This document shows, in pieces, positions 49,907-58,061 of a stretch of 64,000 bases of DNA (position 1 is its first letter; each line of letters opens with the position of its first letter). Where the stretch lies: contig NZ_SUMB01000021.1 of NCBI RefSeq assembly GCF_005048155.1, positions 1-64,000 on the forward strand, given 5' to 3'. This DNA comes from Streptomyces piniterrae (GTDB lineage: Bacteria; Actinomycetota; Actinomycetes; Streptomycetales; Streptomycetaceae). The translations under genes and the position numbers were made by a program. The notes beneath the pieces are model-generated. The model was given only the letters and a program-made list of their open reading frames with translations, did no database searches and was not told the origin of the DNA.

Positions 49907-50314
49907 TCAGCCTCGGTGGCCGCCGCCCCGGCCGGAGCGCCGCGGGCCGGTGACGATGTTGAGGGAGGGACCGTCGCGCTCGGCGCGCTCCTTGTCCTCC
50001 TCCTCTTCCTGCTTCTTCTGCCAGGTGGCGAACTGCTCGCGCGAGGCCTCCCGCTCCGCCATCGTCTGGTTCTCCGCGGCCCGCCGGATCTCGCCCATCC
50101 GGTCGCCGATCGCGTCCATGTAGGCGGGTGTGTCGATGGCGTCCTTCATGCCGATCCGCCCGGAGAGCACCTCACGGGCCATCTCCTGGAGCTTGCCGCC
50201 CACATTGGGGTTGTCCGCCAGAGTCTTCAGCGCCTTGCGCAGCCGGTGCGCCTGCTCCGGATCCGCGGCGACGTCCATCAGGTCCTCGTCCTGGATCTGC
50301 CGCTCACTGCTCAT
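49907..50314 (-). CDS. Small charged protein of unknown function in the type VII locus
   Basis: The 135-residue protein starts at ATG 50314 (SSERQIQDEDLMDVAADPEQAHRLRKALKTLADNPNVGGKLQEMAREVLSG, in pieces). The first ~70 residues are a compact helical domain with LRKALKTLADNP; then comes a long charged helix ending in KKQEEEEDKERAERDG, and a basic Gly/Arg tail. No membrane or signal segment. I do not recognise the family. It stands alone between ESX accessory genes, divergent from the small WXG-like pair at 50571. Confidence 0.6.
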   Translation of the reverse strand: MSSERQIQDEDLMDVAADPEQAHRLRKALKTLADNPNVGGKLQEMAREVLSGRIGMKDAIDTPAYMDAIGDRMGEIRRAAENQTMAEREASREQFATWQKKQEEEEDKERAERDGPSLNIVTGPRRSGRGGGHRG

Positions 50315-50570
50315 GTTGCCCCCTATGAATGTGGTGGCACAGCAACCGCGCGTGCTGTACCGGCGTCATGAGTGTAATGACGGGTGCGAACGGGACGTCA
50401 AGGCGGGGTTGTCGGCATTGCCGGATATTGATCCGTATTCCTTCCCGTTCCTTCCCGTTCCTTGCCGTCCCCGTTGTCACGCTGTTCCGCTTGCGGCTTC
50501 GGGAAGAATGCCGGTGTGCTAGACCTGTCGGGATGATCGGCAGGCCGCTGTCATTCAAATTCGGGGAGAA

Positions 50571-50885
50571 ATGATGTCCGATGAGGTCCGGATCAGTACC
50601 GAGGAGCTGGACAAGCTCGGTGCGACCTTCGAAATATCCGCTGAAGATCTGGGCCGGCAGTTGAGCGCATTCAGACGACGGGCGGACGCCGAGGCGCTGC
50701 GGGACGGATTCGGCGGTGACGAGGCGGCGGCCCGGCACTTCCGGGAGCTGTACGAGCAGGCCGAGCAGGCCCTGGGCCAGCTGCAGCAGCGGCTCGCCGA
50801 GGTCGGCAGCGGCATCAAGGAGACCGTCGCGAACACCCAGGCTGCCGAGGACGAGCTGGCCGAGATGATGCGGAGCGTGAAGTGA
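50571..50885 (+). CDS. WXG100/EspC-like small protein
   Basis: The 104-residue protein (ATG 50571 or 50574, with GGGGAGAA upstream) is a helical hairpin: SDEVRISTEELDKLGATFEISAEDLGRQLSAFRRRA, then a FGGDEAAARHF turn, then YEQAEQALGQLQQRLAEVGSGIKETVANTQAAEDELAEM (quoted in part). It has the size and heptad character of ESX substrates but no W-x-G. Its stop overlaps the next gene's GTG start by 4 bases (GTGA), so the two are translated together and are probably partners. Confidence 0.7.
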   Translation: MMSDEVRISTEELDKLGATFEISAEDLGRQLSAFRRRADAEALRDGFGGDEAAARHFRELYEQAEQALGQLQQRLAEVGSGIKETVANTQAAEDELAEMMRSVK

Positions 50886-51562
50886 CCGAGCGACGCAACC
50901 CCGAGGCCCTGCACGAAGCGGCGGCCGGCTGGCGGGACATGGGCAGGCACCTCGACGGGCTCGTACGGGATCTGGACGGGCACGTCGGCAGGGCCGCGGC
51001 GGCCAACTGGCACGGCCCGGCGGGCGAGGCGTTCGCGGCGGACTGGCACCGTCTCAAGCGGTCCGTCGACGAGTCCCTGCCGGCCTTCGAACTGGCCGCG
51101 GCGGACCTGGAGAACGCCGCCTCGCAAACCGGCGACAAGAACGGCGAGGACCACAGCGCGAAGCCCGCTGACAACTCCTCCGGCGGCTCGCAGTCGTCCG
51201 GTACCAACGTCGCCTACGGCTTCATGGCGCTCGGCCAGCTCGCCAACGGCCTCGGCGGAGCGTTCCGCAAGGGCGGGGGCGGCGGCCAGCGCCAGGGGCC
51301 CGTCGTCACGCACCAGTGGGAGACGTCCACGGCGGTGCAGGGCACCGATCCGTTCGGGCCGGTGCCGGACGGGGCGGCCAAGACGCGCGGTGGTGAGGGC
51401 ATCGCCAAGGGCGTACGGACGAAGCCGGCGGCGGCCGCCGAACTCGCGCCCGACGCCCAGGAGTCGAAGCCGGACCAGTCCAAGCCGGACCAGCCCAAGG
51501 CGGATCAGTCCAAGGCGGACGAGTCCAAGGCGGACAAGCCGGAGCGCGGCGCCTTCGGCTGA
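50882..51562 (+). CDS. WXG100-domain protein with disordered repeat tail
   Basis: The 226-residue protein starts at GTG 50882. Residues ~1-85 are a WXG100-type helical hairpin with the turn AAANWHGPAGEAFAADW. Residues ~85-130 are Ser/Gly-rich with a short hydrophobic patch, and the C-terminus carries pentapeptide repeats (SKPDQ, SKPDQ, PKADQ, SKADE, SKADK), then PERGAFG. It is predicted to pair with the small protein encoded just before it, making a second Esx-like pair in the locus beside esxBA. Convergent with eccC. Confidence 0.75.
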   Translation: MTERRNPEALHEAAAGWRDMGRHLDGLVRDLDGHVGRAAAANWHGPAGEAFAADWHRLKRSVDESLPAFELAAADLENAASQTGDKNGEDHSAKPADNSSGGSQSSGTNVAYGFMALGQLANGLGGAFRKGGGGGQRQGPVVTHQWETSTAVQGTDPFGPVPDGAAKTRGGEGIAKGVRTKPAAAAELAPDAQESKPDQSKPDQPKADQSKADESKADKPERGAFG

Positions 51563-51588
51563 GACAACCCCCACCCCCCCGCACAGCA

Positions 51589-51634
51589 AACGGCGGTGGG
51601 GCGCCCCTCCGAAGAGGGACGCCCCACCGCCGTT
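51589..51634. terminator. 15 + 5 bp hairpin with CGAA loop between convergent genes
   Basis: Outer arms 51589-51603 and 51620-51634 pair perfectly over 15 bases. Inside them, CCCTC and GAGGG pair around CGAA after one mismatch. It is the shared terminator of the 50882 gene and eccC. Confidence 0.9.
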
Positions 51635-51648
51635 GTCCGTGCTGACCG

Positions 51649-54600
51649 TCAGCCCTTCGGCGGCAGCCAGCCCGTCTGGACCAGCTGCGCACCGCGCTTA
51701 CGCGTGATGAACGTGGCCCGTCCGGGCGTCAGCTGCTGGCCCTTGATGTTGCCCATCAGCGGGCCCTCGCCCGGGTCGGCGGACAGGATCAGACCCTGCG
51801 CGCCGAGCTCCTTCGTACGCTGCATGACCGGCTCGAACGAGGACCGTCCGGCGCCCGAGGAGCTGCGCGCGATGATCAGGCGCAGACCCAGGTCTCGGGC
51901 GAACGGCAGGTACTCCAGCAGCGGCTGCAGCGGGTTGCCGCTGCTGGTCGCCACCAGGTCGTAGTCGTCCACGATCACGAACGCGTCCGGCAGGTCGTAC
52001 CAGCTGCGGTTGCGCAGCTGCTCCGGCGTGACGTCCGGCCCTGGCATCCGTCGGCCCAGCGAACCCGCCAGACCGCTGATGACCTCCTGCAACTGCGGGC
52101 CCGCAGCGCAGTACTTGTAGAGGTGGCTCTCCGGCATCTCCCCGAGGTGCGCACGCCGGTAGTCGGAGACCACCATGAGCGCCTTGTCGGACGGGTACCG
52201 CTCCGCGATCTGCTTGGCGATCAGACGCAGCAGGGCCGACTTTCCGGACTCGCTCTCGCCGTAGATGACCAGCAGCGGGTCGGTCTCGAAGTCGATGAAC
52301 GCCGGCGACAGCGTCATCTCGTCGACACCTATCGCGACGCCGTGCTCCGGGTAGTCGTTGCCCTTGGGCAGCTCGTTGACGTGCAGCATCGTCGGCAGCA
52401 TCCGCACCGCCGGGGCGGGCTCGCCCTGCCAGTGCTCGCTGACCGTCGAGACCAGGTTGGCGATGCCGTCGCTGATCGTCTCCGGGTCCTGCATGCCGTC
52501 CAGCCGCGGCAGCGCCGCCAGGAAGTCCAGCTTCTCGGGCGACAGACCACGACCGGGCTTGCCCATCGGGACGTTCTCCGCGCGCTTGCGGTCGAACTCC
52601 GACTCCATGGCGTCACCCAGGCGCAGCTCGACGCGGTTGAGGAGCTGGTCGCGCAGCGCCGGCCGCACCTCGGTGTAGCGCGCGGCGGCGAGGATCAGGT
52701 GGACACCGAAACCGAGACCACGGGCGGCGATGTCCAGGATCACCGGGTCCATCTGCTCGTAGTCGGTCTTGAACGTTCCCCAGCCGTCGATGACCAGGAA
52801 GACGTCGCCCCACTTCTGGTCGGGGAAGGCGCCCGCGGCCCGCCGCTGGCGGTAGGTCGAGATCGAGTCGATGTTGTTGGCCCGGAAGAACTCCTCACGC
52901 TCGTTGAGGATGCCGACGACCTCGGAGACCGTACGGCGCACCTTCTCGGCGTCCAGACGCGAGGCGACACCACCGACGTGCGGCAGGCCCTCCATCGTGA
53001 GCATGCCGCCGCCGCCGAAGTCGAGGCAGTAGAACTGCACTTCGGAGGGGGTGTGGGTGAGCGCGAACGAGGCCATCGCGGCCCTGATCAGCGTGGACTT
53101 ACCGGACTGCGGACCACCCACGACCAGACCGTGACCGGCACCGGCGGAGAAGTCCAGGTACATCACGTCGCGCCGCTGCTCGAACGGCTTGTCCACCAGC
53201 GCGACCGGCACCACGAGCTTGCCGAGCGCGGTGTACTCCGGTGCGTGCACGCCCCGCTCGGGCGTGATCGCGAGGGCCGGCAGCAGCTGGTTGACCGTGG
53301 GCGGCTCCTCCAGCGGGGGCAGCCACACCTGGTGCGCCGGCGGGCCCTGGCCCTGCATCCGCTGCACCATGACGTCCAGCACGGTGTCGGCGAGCGCGTC
53401 GTCGATCTCCGGCTCGGCCTCGTCGACGACGACCGGTTCCTCGATGATCTGCTCGATGACCGGGGCCGCGGTGAACGGCACCGGCAGCCGCGTCGACCGG
53501 CCGCCGCTGCCGCCACGACCGCCGCCACCCGGACCGCGATAGGTACCGGAGACATACGCGGCCTTGAACTGCACCATCGTCTCGGTGTCGTACTTCAGGA
53601 TGCCGGAGCCGGGGACGTTCGGCAGGTGGTAGGCGTCCGGCACACCGATCGCGGTCCGCGACTCGGCCGCGGAGAACGTCCGCAGACCCAGCCGGTAGGA
53701 CAGGAAGGTGTCCAGACCGCGCAGCTTGCCCTCTTCCAGACGCTGCGAGGCGAGCAGCATGTGCACACCCATGGAACGGCCGATACGACCGATCTGGATG
53801 AACATCTCGATGAAGTCCGGCTTGGCGGCGAGCAGCTCGGAGAACTCGTCGATGATCATCACCAGCGACGGCAGCGGGTCCAGCGGGGCACCCGCGGCAC
53901 GCGCCTTCTCGTAGTCGGTGATGTTGGCGTAGTTGCCCGCGGAGCGCAGCAGCTCCTGGCGCCGCTGGAGTTCACCGGTGATCGAGTCGCGCATGCGGTC
54001 GATCAGCGTGACGTCCTCACCGAGGTTGGTGATGACGGCCGCGACGTGCGGCATCTCCGACATACCGGTGAAGGTGGCGCCACCCTTGAAGTCCGCGAGG
54101 ATGAAGTTCAGCGTCTCGGACGAGTGGGTGACGGCGAGCGCGAGCACCAGGGTGCGCAGCACCTCGGACTTACCGGAACCGGTCGCACCGACACACAGAC
54201 CGTGCGGGCCCATGCCCTGCTGCGAGGCTTCCTTGATGTCCAGCATGACCGGCTGGCCGTCGCGGTCGACACCGAGCGGGACGCGCAGCCGCTCGGCCAG
54301 CGTCCGGGGCCGCCAGGTACGCGACACGTCCAGCGAACCGGCGTCGGGGATGTTGAGCAGGTCGGTGAAGTCCATGGCGGACAGCAGCGGATCCTCGCCG
54401 TCGGCACCCGAACCCGCCCGCAGCGGCGCCAGCTGGCGCGCCAGCGACTCCGCCTCGGCGATCGACAGGGTGTCGCAGACGCCGTTGTAGACCGCGCCGC
54501 TCGCCGACTCCAGCACCAGCTTGCCCGGCCACACCTGCACGGCCAGACCACCGCGGATCTCGTCCAGGTCGCCCGGCACGATCTCCAGGATGGTGACGCC

Positions 54601-55605
54601 CTGCAGACCCTCCGCACCGGCGATGACCGAGTCCATCGGCACCTCGCCGGCGTCCAGCACGATCACCAGGTGCGGGGTGTCGACGACCGGCGGGCCCTGC
54701 GGGTTGAACCGCCCGCGGCCCTCCAGCTCGTCCGCCAGCAGCTCCTCGATCTCACCGAGGTCGCCGACGACCAGACGCCGGCTGCCGGCGCCGTCCGTGG
54801 TCTTGTCCTGGACCTGCGGCAGCCACTTCATCCACTCCCAGTCCGCCTGCGCACCGGGCGAGGCGACGACCGCCACCACCAGGTCCTCGGGCGAGTGCAG
54901 CGTGCACAGCTGGGCGAGGATGGCGCGCGAGCTGCCGTACACCGTGTCCGGGTCACCGGACACGGTCAGGTGGTAGAAGGCGCGCAGGGAGACCGCCAGC
55001 GGCAGGTCGTCCAATTGTCCGTGCTTGTCGAGGAATTCCTTCATCGCATGCGCGGTGAGCGGCTCCAGCTCATCGACCGGAGCGGTCTCCGGAGCCTTCA
55101 GAGGGGTGGCCAGCTGCTGCGGCCCGAGCCCCAGACGTACCTGCCCGAAGTCCGGGTCGGTCGACCGGCGCTCCCACACCCGCTTGCCCTCGGCGACTAT
55201 GGACCACAGCTGGCCCGGGTCGGGGTGGGTGAAGAGCTGGGCGTCCCGCTGCTTGCGGGCGGTACGGCGTACCTCTTTCCGCTTCTGCGTCAGGTACTTG
55301 AGGTAGTCCTGGCGCTCCTGGAGCATTTGCCCGGAAGGCCCCTGACGGGCCTTGACGATCTGTACGATCGCCATCGCCAGGGTGGACACCACCATGACGC
55401 CGCCCATGATCTTCATGAACGGCTGGTTGCCCATGAACAGGAAACCCGCCGACGACGCCATGCCCATCATGGGCATCAGGCTCATCAGCATGTTCTCGGA
55501 TTCGCCCTCGCGGGGCAGCTCCGGAGGTGCCTCAAGTGTCACCTCCTCGGAGGGGACTTCAGGTGGCAGCGCGCGGGGCGGGCGCTTGACGATGACAACG
55601 CTCAC
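51649..55605 (-). CDS. eccC: Type VII secretion ATPase EccC (three FtsK/SpoIIIE domains)
   Basis: The 1318-residue motor protein starts at GTG 55605. Seen: two N-terminal membrane segments (LMSLMPMMGMASSAGFLFMG, KIMGGVMVVSTLAMAIVQIV), a DUF-type domain, then three P-loop domains: GATGSGKSEV (K479), GGPQSGKSTL (K836) and GESESGKSAL (K1122). All three Walker A lysines are present. The single-chain form corresponds to EccCa plus EccCb. It powers export of Esx-type substrates. It is divergent from eccD, with an AT-rich palindrome in the shared 254 bp promoter gap. Confidence 0.96.
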   Translation of the reverse strand: MSVVIVKRPPRALPPEVPSEEVTLEAPPELPREGESENMLMSLMPMMGMASSAGFLFMGNQPFMKIMGGVMVVSTLAMAIVQIVKARQGPSGQMLQERQDYLKYLTQKRKEVRRTARKQRDAQLFTHPDPGQLWSIVAEGKRVWERRSTDPDFGQVRLGLGPQQLATPLKAPETAPVDELEPLTAHAMKEFLDKHGQLDDLPLAVSLRAFYHLTVSGDPDTVYGSSRAILAQLCTLHSPEDLVVAVVASPGAQADWEWMKWLPQVQDKTTDGAGSRRLVVGDLGEIEELLADELEGRGRFNPQGPPVVDTPHLVIVLDAGEVPMDSVIAGAEGLQGVTILEIVPGDLDEIRGGLAVQVWPGKLVLESASGAVYNGVCDTLSIAEAESLARQLAPLRAGSGADGEDPLLSAMDFTDLLNIPDAGSLDVSRTWRPRTLAERLRVPLGVDRDGQPVMLDIKEASQQGMGPHGLCVGATGSGKSEVLRTLVLALAVTHSSETLNFILADFKGGATFTGMSEMPHVAAVITNLGEDVTLIDRMRDSITGELQRRQELLRSAGNYANITDYEKARAAGAPLDPLPSLVMIIDEFSELLAAKPDFIEMFIQIGRIGRSMGVHMLLASQRLEEGKLRGLDTFLSYRLGLRTFSAAESRTAIGVPDAYHLPNVPGSGILKYDTETMVQFKAAYVSGTYRGPGGGGRGGSGGRSTRLPVPFTAAPVIEQIIEEPVVVDEAEPEIDDALADTVLDVMVQRMQGQGPPAHQVWLPPLEEPPTVNQLLPALAITPERGVHAPEYTALGKLVVPVALVDKPFEQRRDVMYLDFSAGAGHGLVVGGPQSGKSTLIRAAMASFALTHTPSEVQFYCLDFGGGGMLTMEGLPHVGGVASRLDAEKVRRTVSEVVGILNEREEFFRANNIDSISTYRQRRAAGAFPDQKWGDVFLVIDGWGTFKTDYEQMDPVILDIAARGLGFGVHLILAAARYTEVRPALRDQLLNRVELRLGDAMESEFDRKRAENVPMGKPGRGLSPEKLDFLAALPRLDGMQDPETISDGIANLVSTVSEHWQGEPAPAVRMLPTMLHVNELPKGNDYPEHGVAIGVDEMTLSPAFIDFETDPLLVIYGESESGKSALLRLIAKQIAERYPSDKALMVVSDYRRAHLGEMPESHLYKYCAAGPQLQEVISGLAGSLGRRMPGPDVTPEQLRNRSWYDLPDAFVIVDDYDLVATSSGNPLQPLLEYLPFARDLGLRLIIARSSSGAGRSSFEPVMQRTKELGAQGLILSADPGEGPLMGNIKGQQLTPGRATFITRKRGAQLVQTGWLPPKG

Positions 55606-55802
55606 CGAGGCATCAGTCCTTCATGCATCTCGCAGTCTCGGACCGCCCCCGTTGGTTTGACGGTCCCCCGGGCACAAGTCCTTGGCCCGACGCAGGCGTT
55701 GATCCTACTGTTAAGCGTCAAGTCATGGGGTGGGTGGGGCAGCCCCCCGATCGGGCGGTACGCTGACGCACCGCGAGCCTGCCGAAGCCCCGTCGAGACG
55801 GG

Positions 55803-55814
55803 CCTATATATAGG
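55803..55814. promoter_or_regulatory. 12 bp AT-rich palindrome between eccC and eccD
   Basis: CCTATATATAGG is a perfect palindrome, 46 bp before the eccD start, in otherwise GC-rich DNA. It offers a -10-like TATATA/TATAGG on both strands and could be an operator or promoter core. No clear -35 box accompanies it. Confidence 0.4.
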
Positions 55815-55859
55815 GCACGCGACGCGACAAAACGCCCAACGGATAGGGGGAACCGCCAG

Positions 55860-57323
55860 GTGAGCACGACCACAGGCACCGGCTTTTGCCGGGTCACAGT
55901 CGCCGCGCCGGACGCACGGATCGATGTGGCTCTGCCGGAAGACGTCGCACTGGTCGACATTTATCCGGAGATCCTGCGGCTCTCCGGACAGTCCCAGGCG
56001 GAGGGCGCCCCGACCGGCTACCACCTCGTGCGCCGCGACGGCACCGTACTCGACGCCGGACAGTCGCTGGCGCAGCAGCAGATCCTCGACGGCGACCTCC
56101 TTCTCCTGAAGCCGTTCGCCGAGTCGCTCCCCCTCCCGGTCTTCGACGACGTCTCCGACGCCGTCGCCTCCGCGGTCAAGCGCAACCGCAGCCGCTGGAG
56201 CGACGACCTGATGAACTTCGTCGGCCTCACCGCCGGCGTGCTGCTGCTCGTCATGATGGCGTTCGCGCTGTGGTTCTCGAACCCGGTCGACCGCGATATG
56301 CACCGGCTGCCCGGCATCATCGCCGGCGTCGTCGGCATCGTCCTGGTCGCACTCGCCGGAGTCCGCGCCCGGGTCTACGACGACCACGGATCGTCCATCG
56401 CCCTCGGCCTCGCGTCGCTGCCGCATCTGCTGATCGCCGGCTCCGGCATCTTCCCGGTGGAGACGGGCGAGGGACCGGGCCGGCTGCACCTGCTCGTCGG
56501 CGCCGTGACCGTACTGATCGCCTCCGTCCTGCTGGTGGTCCTGCTGCCGCGCGGTGACGCACCCTTCGTCGCCGCCGCGTTCCTGTCCGCCATCGGCACC
56601 CTCGCGGTCTTCGCCGCGATCCTCACCGAAGCCTCGCCCAGCGAGGTCGCCGCCGTCACCGCCGTCGTCGCCATCGCACTGGTCGCCTGGCTGCCCGGCC
56701 TCTCCGCCCGCTTCGCACGGCTGCCCATCGGCTACAAGTCGCCCGACCAGATCGCGCGGGGTTACGACGGCGAGCGCAGCGAGACCGAGTCGGTCGACTT
56801 CGTCAAGATCGGCAACCAGGCCAAGCGCGGCCACGAGCTGCTGCTCGGCCTCGTCGGCGGCTGCGCCGCCCTGGTCGTCGGCTCGGCCGGTGTCGTCCTC
56901 GGCTTCTCCGACAACGTCTGGGCCCAGGTCCTGGCGCTGGCCGCCGGCATCACGATCATGCTCCGCGCCCGGCTGTTCGACTACACCGCCCAGGTCGCCT
57001 GCCTCACCATCGCGGGCATCCTCACGATCGTCCTGCTGATCCTGGGCATCGCGCTGCACCCGCCGCTCGACATCTTCGTCGAGCTGGAGCGCTACGCCGA
57101 CTCCGGTCCGCTGAACATCCGCACCGTCTGGTTCTCCGGCAGCATCGCGGCGGGCGCCGCCCTCCTGGTCGGCGTCGGCCTGGTCGTCCCGCGCAAGGGC
57201 GTCACCCCCTTCTGGGGCCGGATCTTCGACATCTTCGACGGCCTGATCCTGCTGTCCCTGGTGCCGCTGTGCCTGGCGGTCCTCGATGTCTACGCGAAGG
57301 TGCGCGGCCTCACCGGCAACTAG
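55860..57323 (+). CDS. eccD: Type VII secretion membrane channel protein EccD
   Basis: The 487-residue protein starts at GTG 55860 after GGGGGA. The first ~90 residues form a ubiquitin-like domain (CRVTVAAPDARIDVALPEDVALVDIYPEILRLSG, and GYHLVRRDGTVLDAGQSLAQQQILDGDLLLL). After a loop, about eleven hydrophobic segments run to the C-terminus (for example NFVGLTAGVLLLVMMAFALWF). This is the EccD layout, the central membrane component of the ESX translocon. It ends 28 bp before a 13 bp hairpin. Confidence 0.94.
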   Translation: MSTTTGTGFCRVTVAAPDARIDVALPEDVALVDIYPEILRLSGQSQAEGAPTGYHLVRRDGTVLDAGQSLAQQQILDGDLLLLKPFAESLPLPVFDDVSDAVASAVKRNRSRWSDDLMNFVGLTAGVLLLVMMAFALWFSNPVDRDMHRLPGIIAGVVGIVLVALAGVRARVYDDHGSSIALGLASLPHLLIAGSGIFPVETGEGPGRLHLLVGAVTVLIASVLLVVLLPRGDAPFVAAAFLSAIGTLAVFAAILTEASPSEVAAVTAVVAIALVAWLPGLSARFARLPIGYKSPDQIARGYDGERSETESVDFVKIGNQAKRGHELLLGLVGGCAALVVGSAGVVLGFSDNVWAQVLALAAGITIMLRARLFDYTAQVACLTIAGILTIVLLILGIALHPPLDIFVELERYADSGPLNIRTVWFSGSIAAGAALLVGVGLVVPRKGVTPFWGRIFDIFDGLILLSLVPLCLAVLDVYAKVRGLTGN

Positions 57324-57350
57324 CGGCCCACCCCGCCCACCCTTCGCAAG

Positions 57351-57380
57351 CGGCCCCCCGACCACCCGGTCGGGGGGCCG
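57351..57380. terminator. 13 bp perfect hairpin after eccD
   Basis: Arms 57351-57363 and 57368-57380 pair perfectly around ACCC. It ends the type VII locus and precedes rpsO, whose promoter must lie in the following ~100 bp. Confidence 0.85.
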
Positions 57381-57481
57381 TCTGCCAGCTGGTACGCTGT
57401 CCGACGGCCCATTCGAGTCATCCAAGATTCCCTGTGAAGCAAACCAGGGGCGCTCACGGGCCGGAACCCAGAGGAGTACGA

Positions 57482-57769
57482 GTGTCGCTCGACGCCGCTA
57501 CCAAGAAGCAGATCATGGCCGAGTTCGCCACCAAGGAGGGTGACACCGGCTCCCCCGAGGTCCAGGTCGCGATGCTCACCCGCCGCATCTCGGACCTGAC
57601 CGAGCACCTCAAGACCCACAAGCACGACCACCACTCCCGCCGTGGTCTGCTGCTGCTCGTCGGCCAGCGCCGCCGCCTGCTGCAGTACCTGGCGAAGAAG
57701 GACATCACGCGCTTCCGTGCGCTGGTCGAGCGCCTGGGCATCCGCCGCGGTGCGGCGGGCGCCAAGTAA
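57482..57769 (+). CDS. rpsO: 30S ribosomal protein S15
   Basis: The 95-residue protein starts at GTG 57482 after AGAGGAG. Seen: FATKEGDTGSPEVQVAMLTRRI, DLTEHLKTHKHDHHSRRGLLLLVGQRRRLLQYL and the basic C-terminus RLGIRRGAAGAK. The rpsO-pnp order is near-universal. A hairpin lies between the two genes. Confidence 0.97.
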   Translation: MSLDAATKKQIMAEFATKEGDTGSPEVQVAMLTRRISDLTEHLKTHKHDHHSRRGLLLLVGQRRRLLQYLAKKDITRFRALVERLGIRRGAAGAK

Positions 57770-57777
57770 CAAGCCGT

Positions 57778-57812
57778 AAAGGGAGCGGTTCCCACCGGGG
57801 GCCGCTCCCTTT
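57778..57812. terminator. rpsO-pnp intergenic hairpin
   Basis: Arms 57778-57788 and 57802-57812 pair over 11 bases and the loop holds a further short CCC/GGG pairing. In Streptomyces the rpsO-pnp intergenic hairpin is known to be cut by RNase III, so it is likely a processing and partial termination site. Confidence 0.75.
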
Positions 57813-58061
57813 GACGTACGCACCAGATGGTTCCGGCACTACGCGGTGGACGGAAGCTTTGTAGTCTGGTGCCATATCGCAAAAGCGAACACGGCAGGAG
57901 CGCCTCCTGGCCGCCGGTCCTCGGTAGTGGCCCCCGGACATGCATGGACACCATGCGTCATCACCCCGGGTGCTTCGATCGAAGACCGGCCCGCACCGGC
58001 GCTCCACCGAAGACGGTCCGCTGCCACACGGGCGGCGGACGCAGACGAGGAGATATTCCTG

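Noticed and set aside
52123..55863. Very long open frame antisense to eccC
   Set aside because: High-GC DNA opens the antisense frame of real genes. The peptide is Asp/Arg/His/Val-rich with no domain, and EccC on the other strand has complete motifs.
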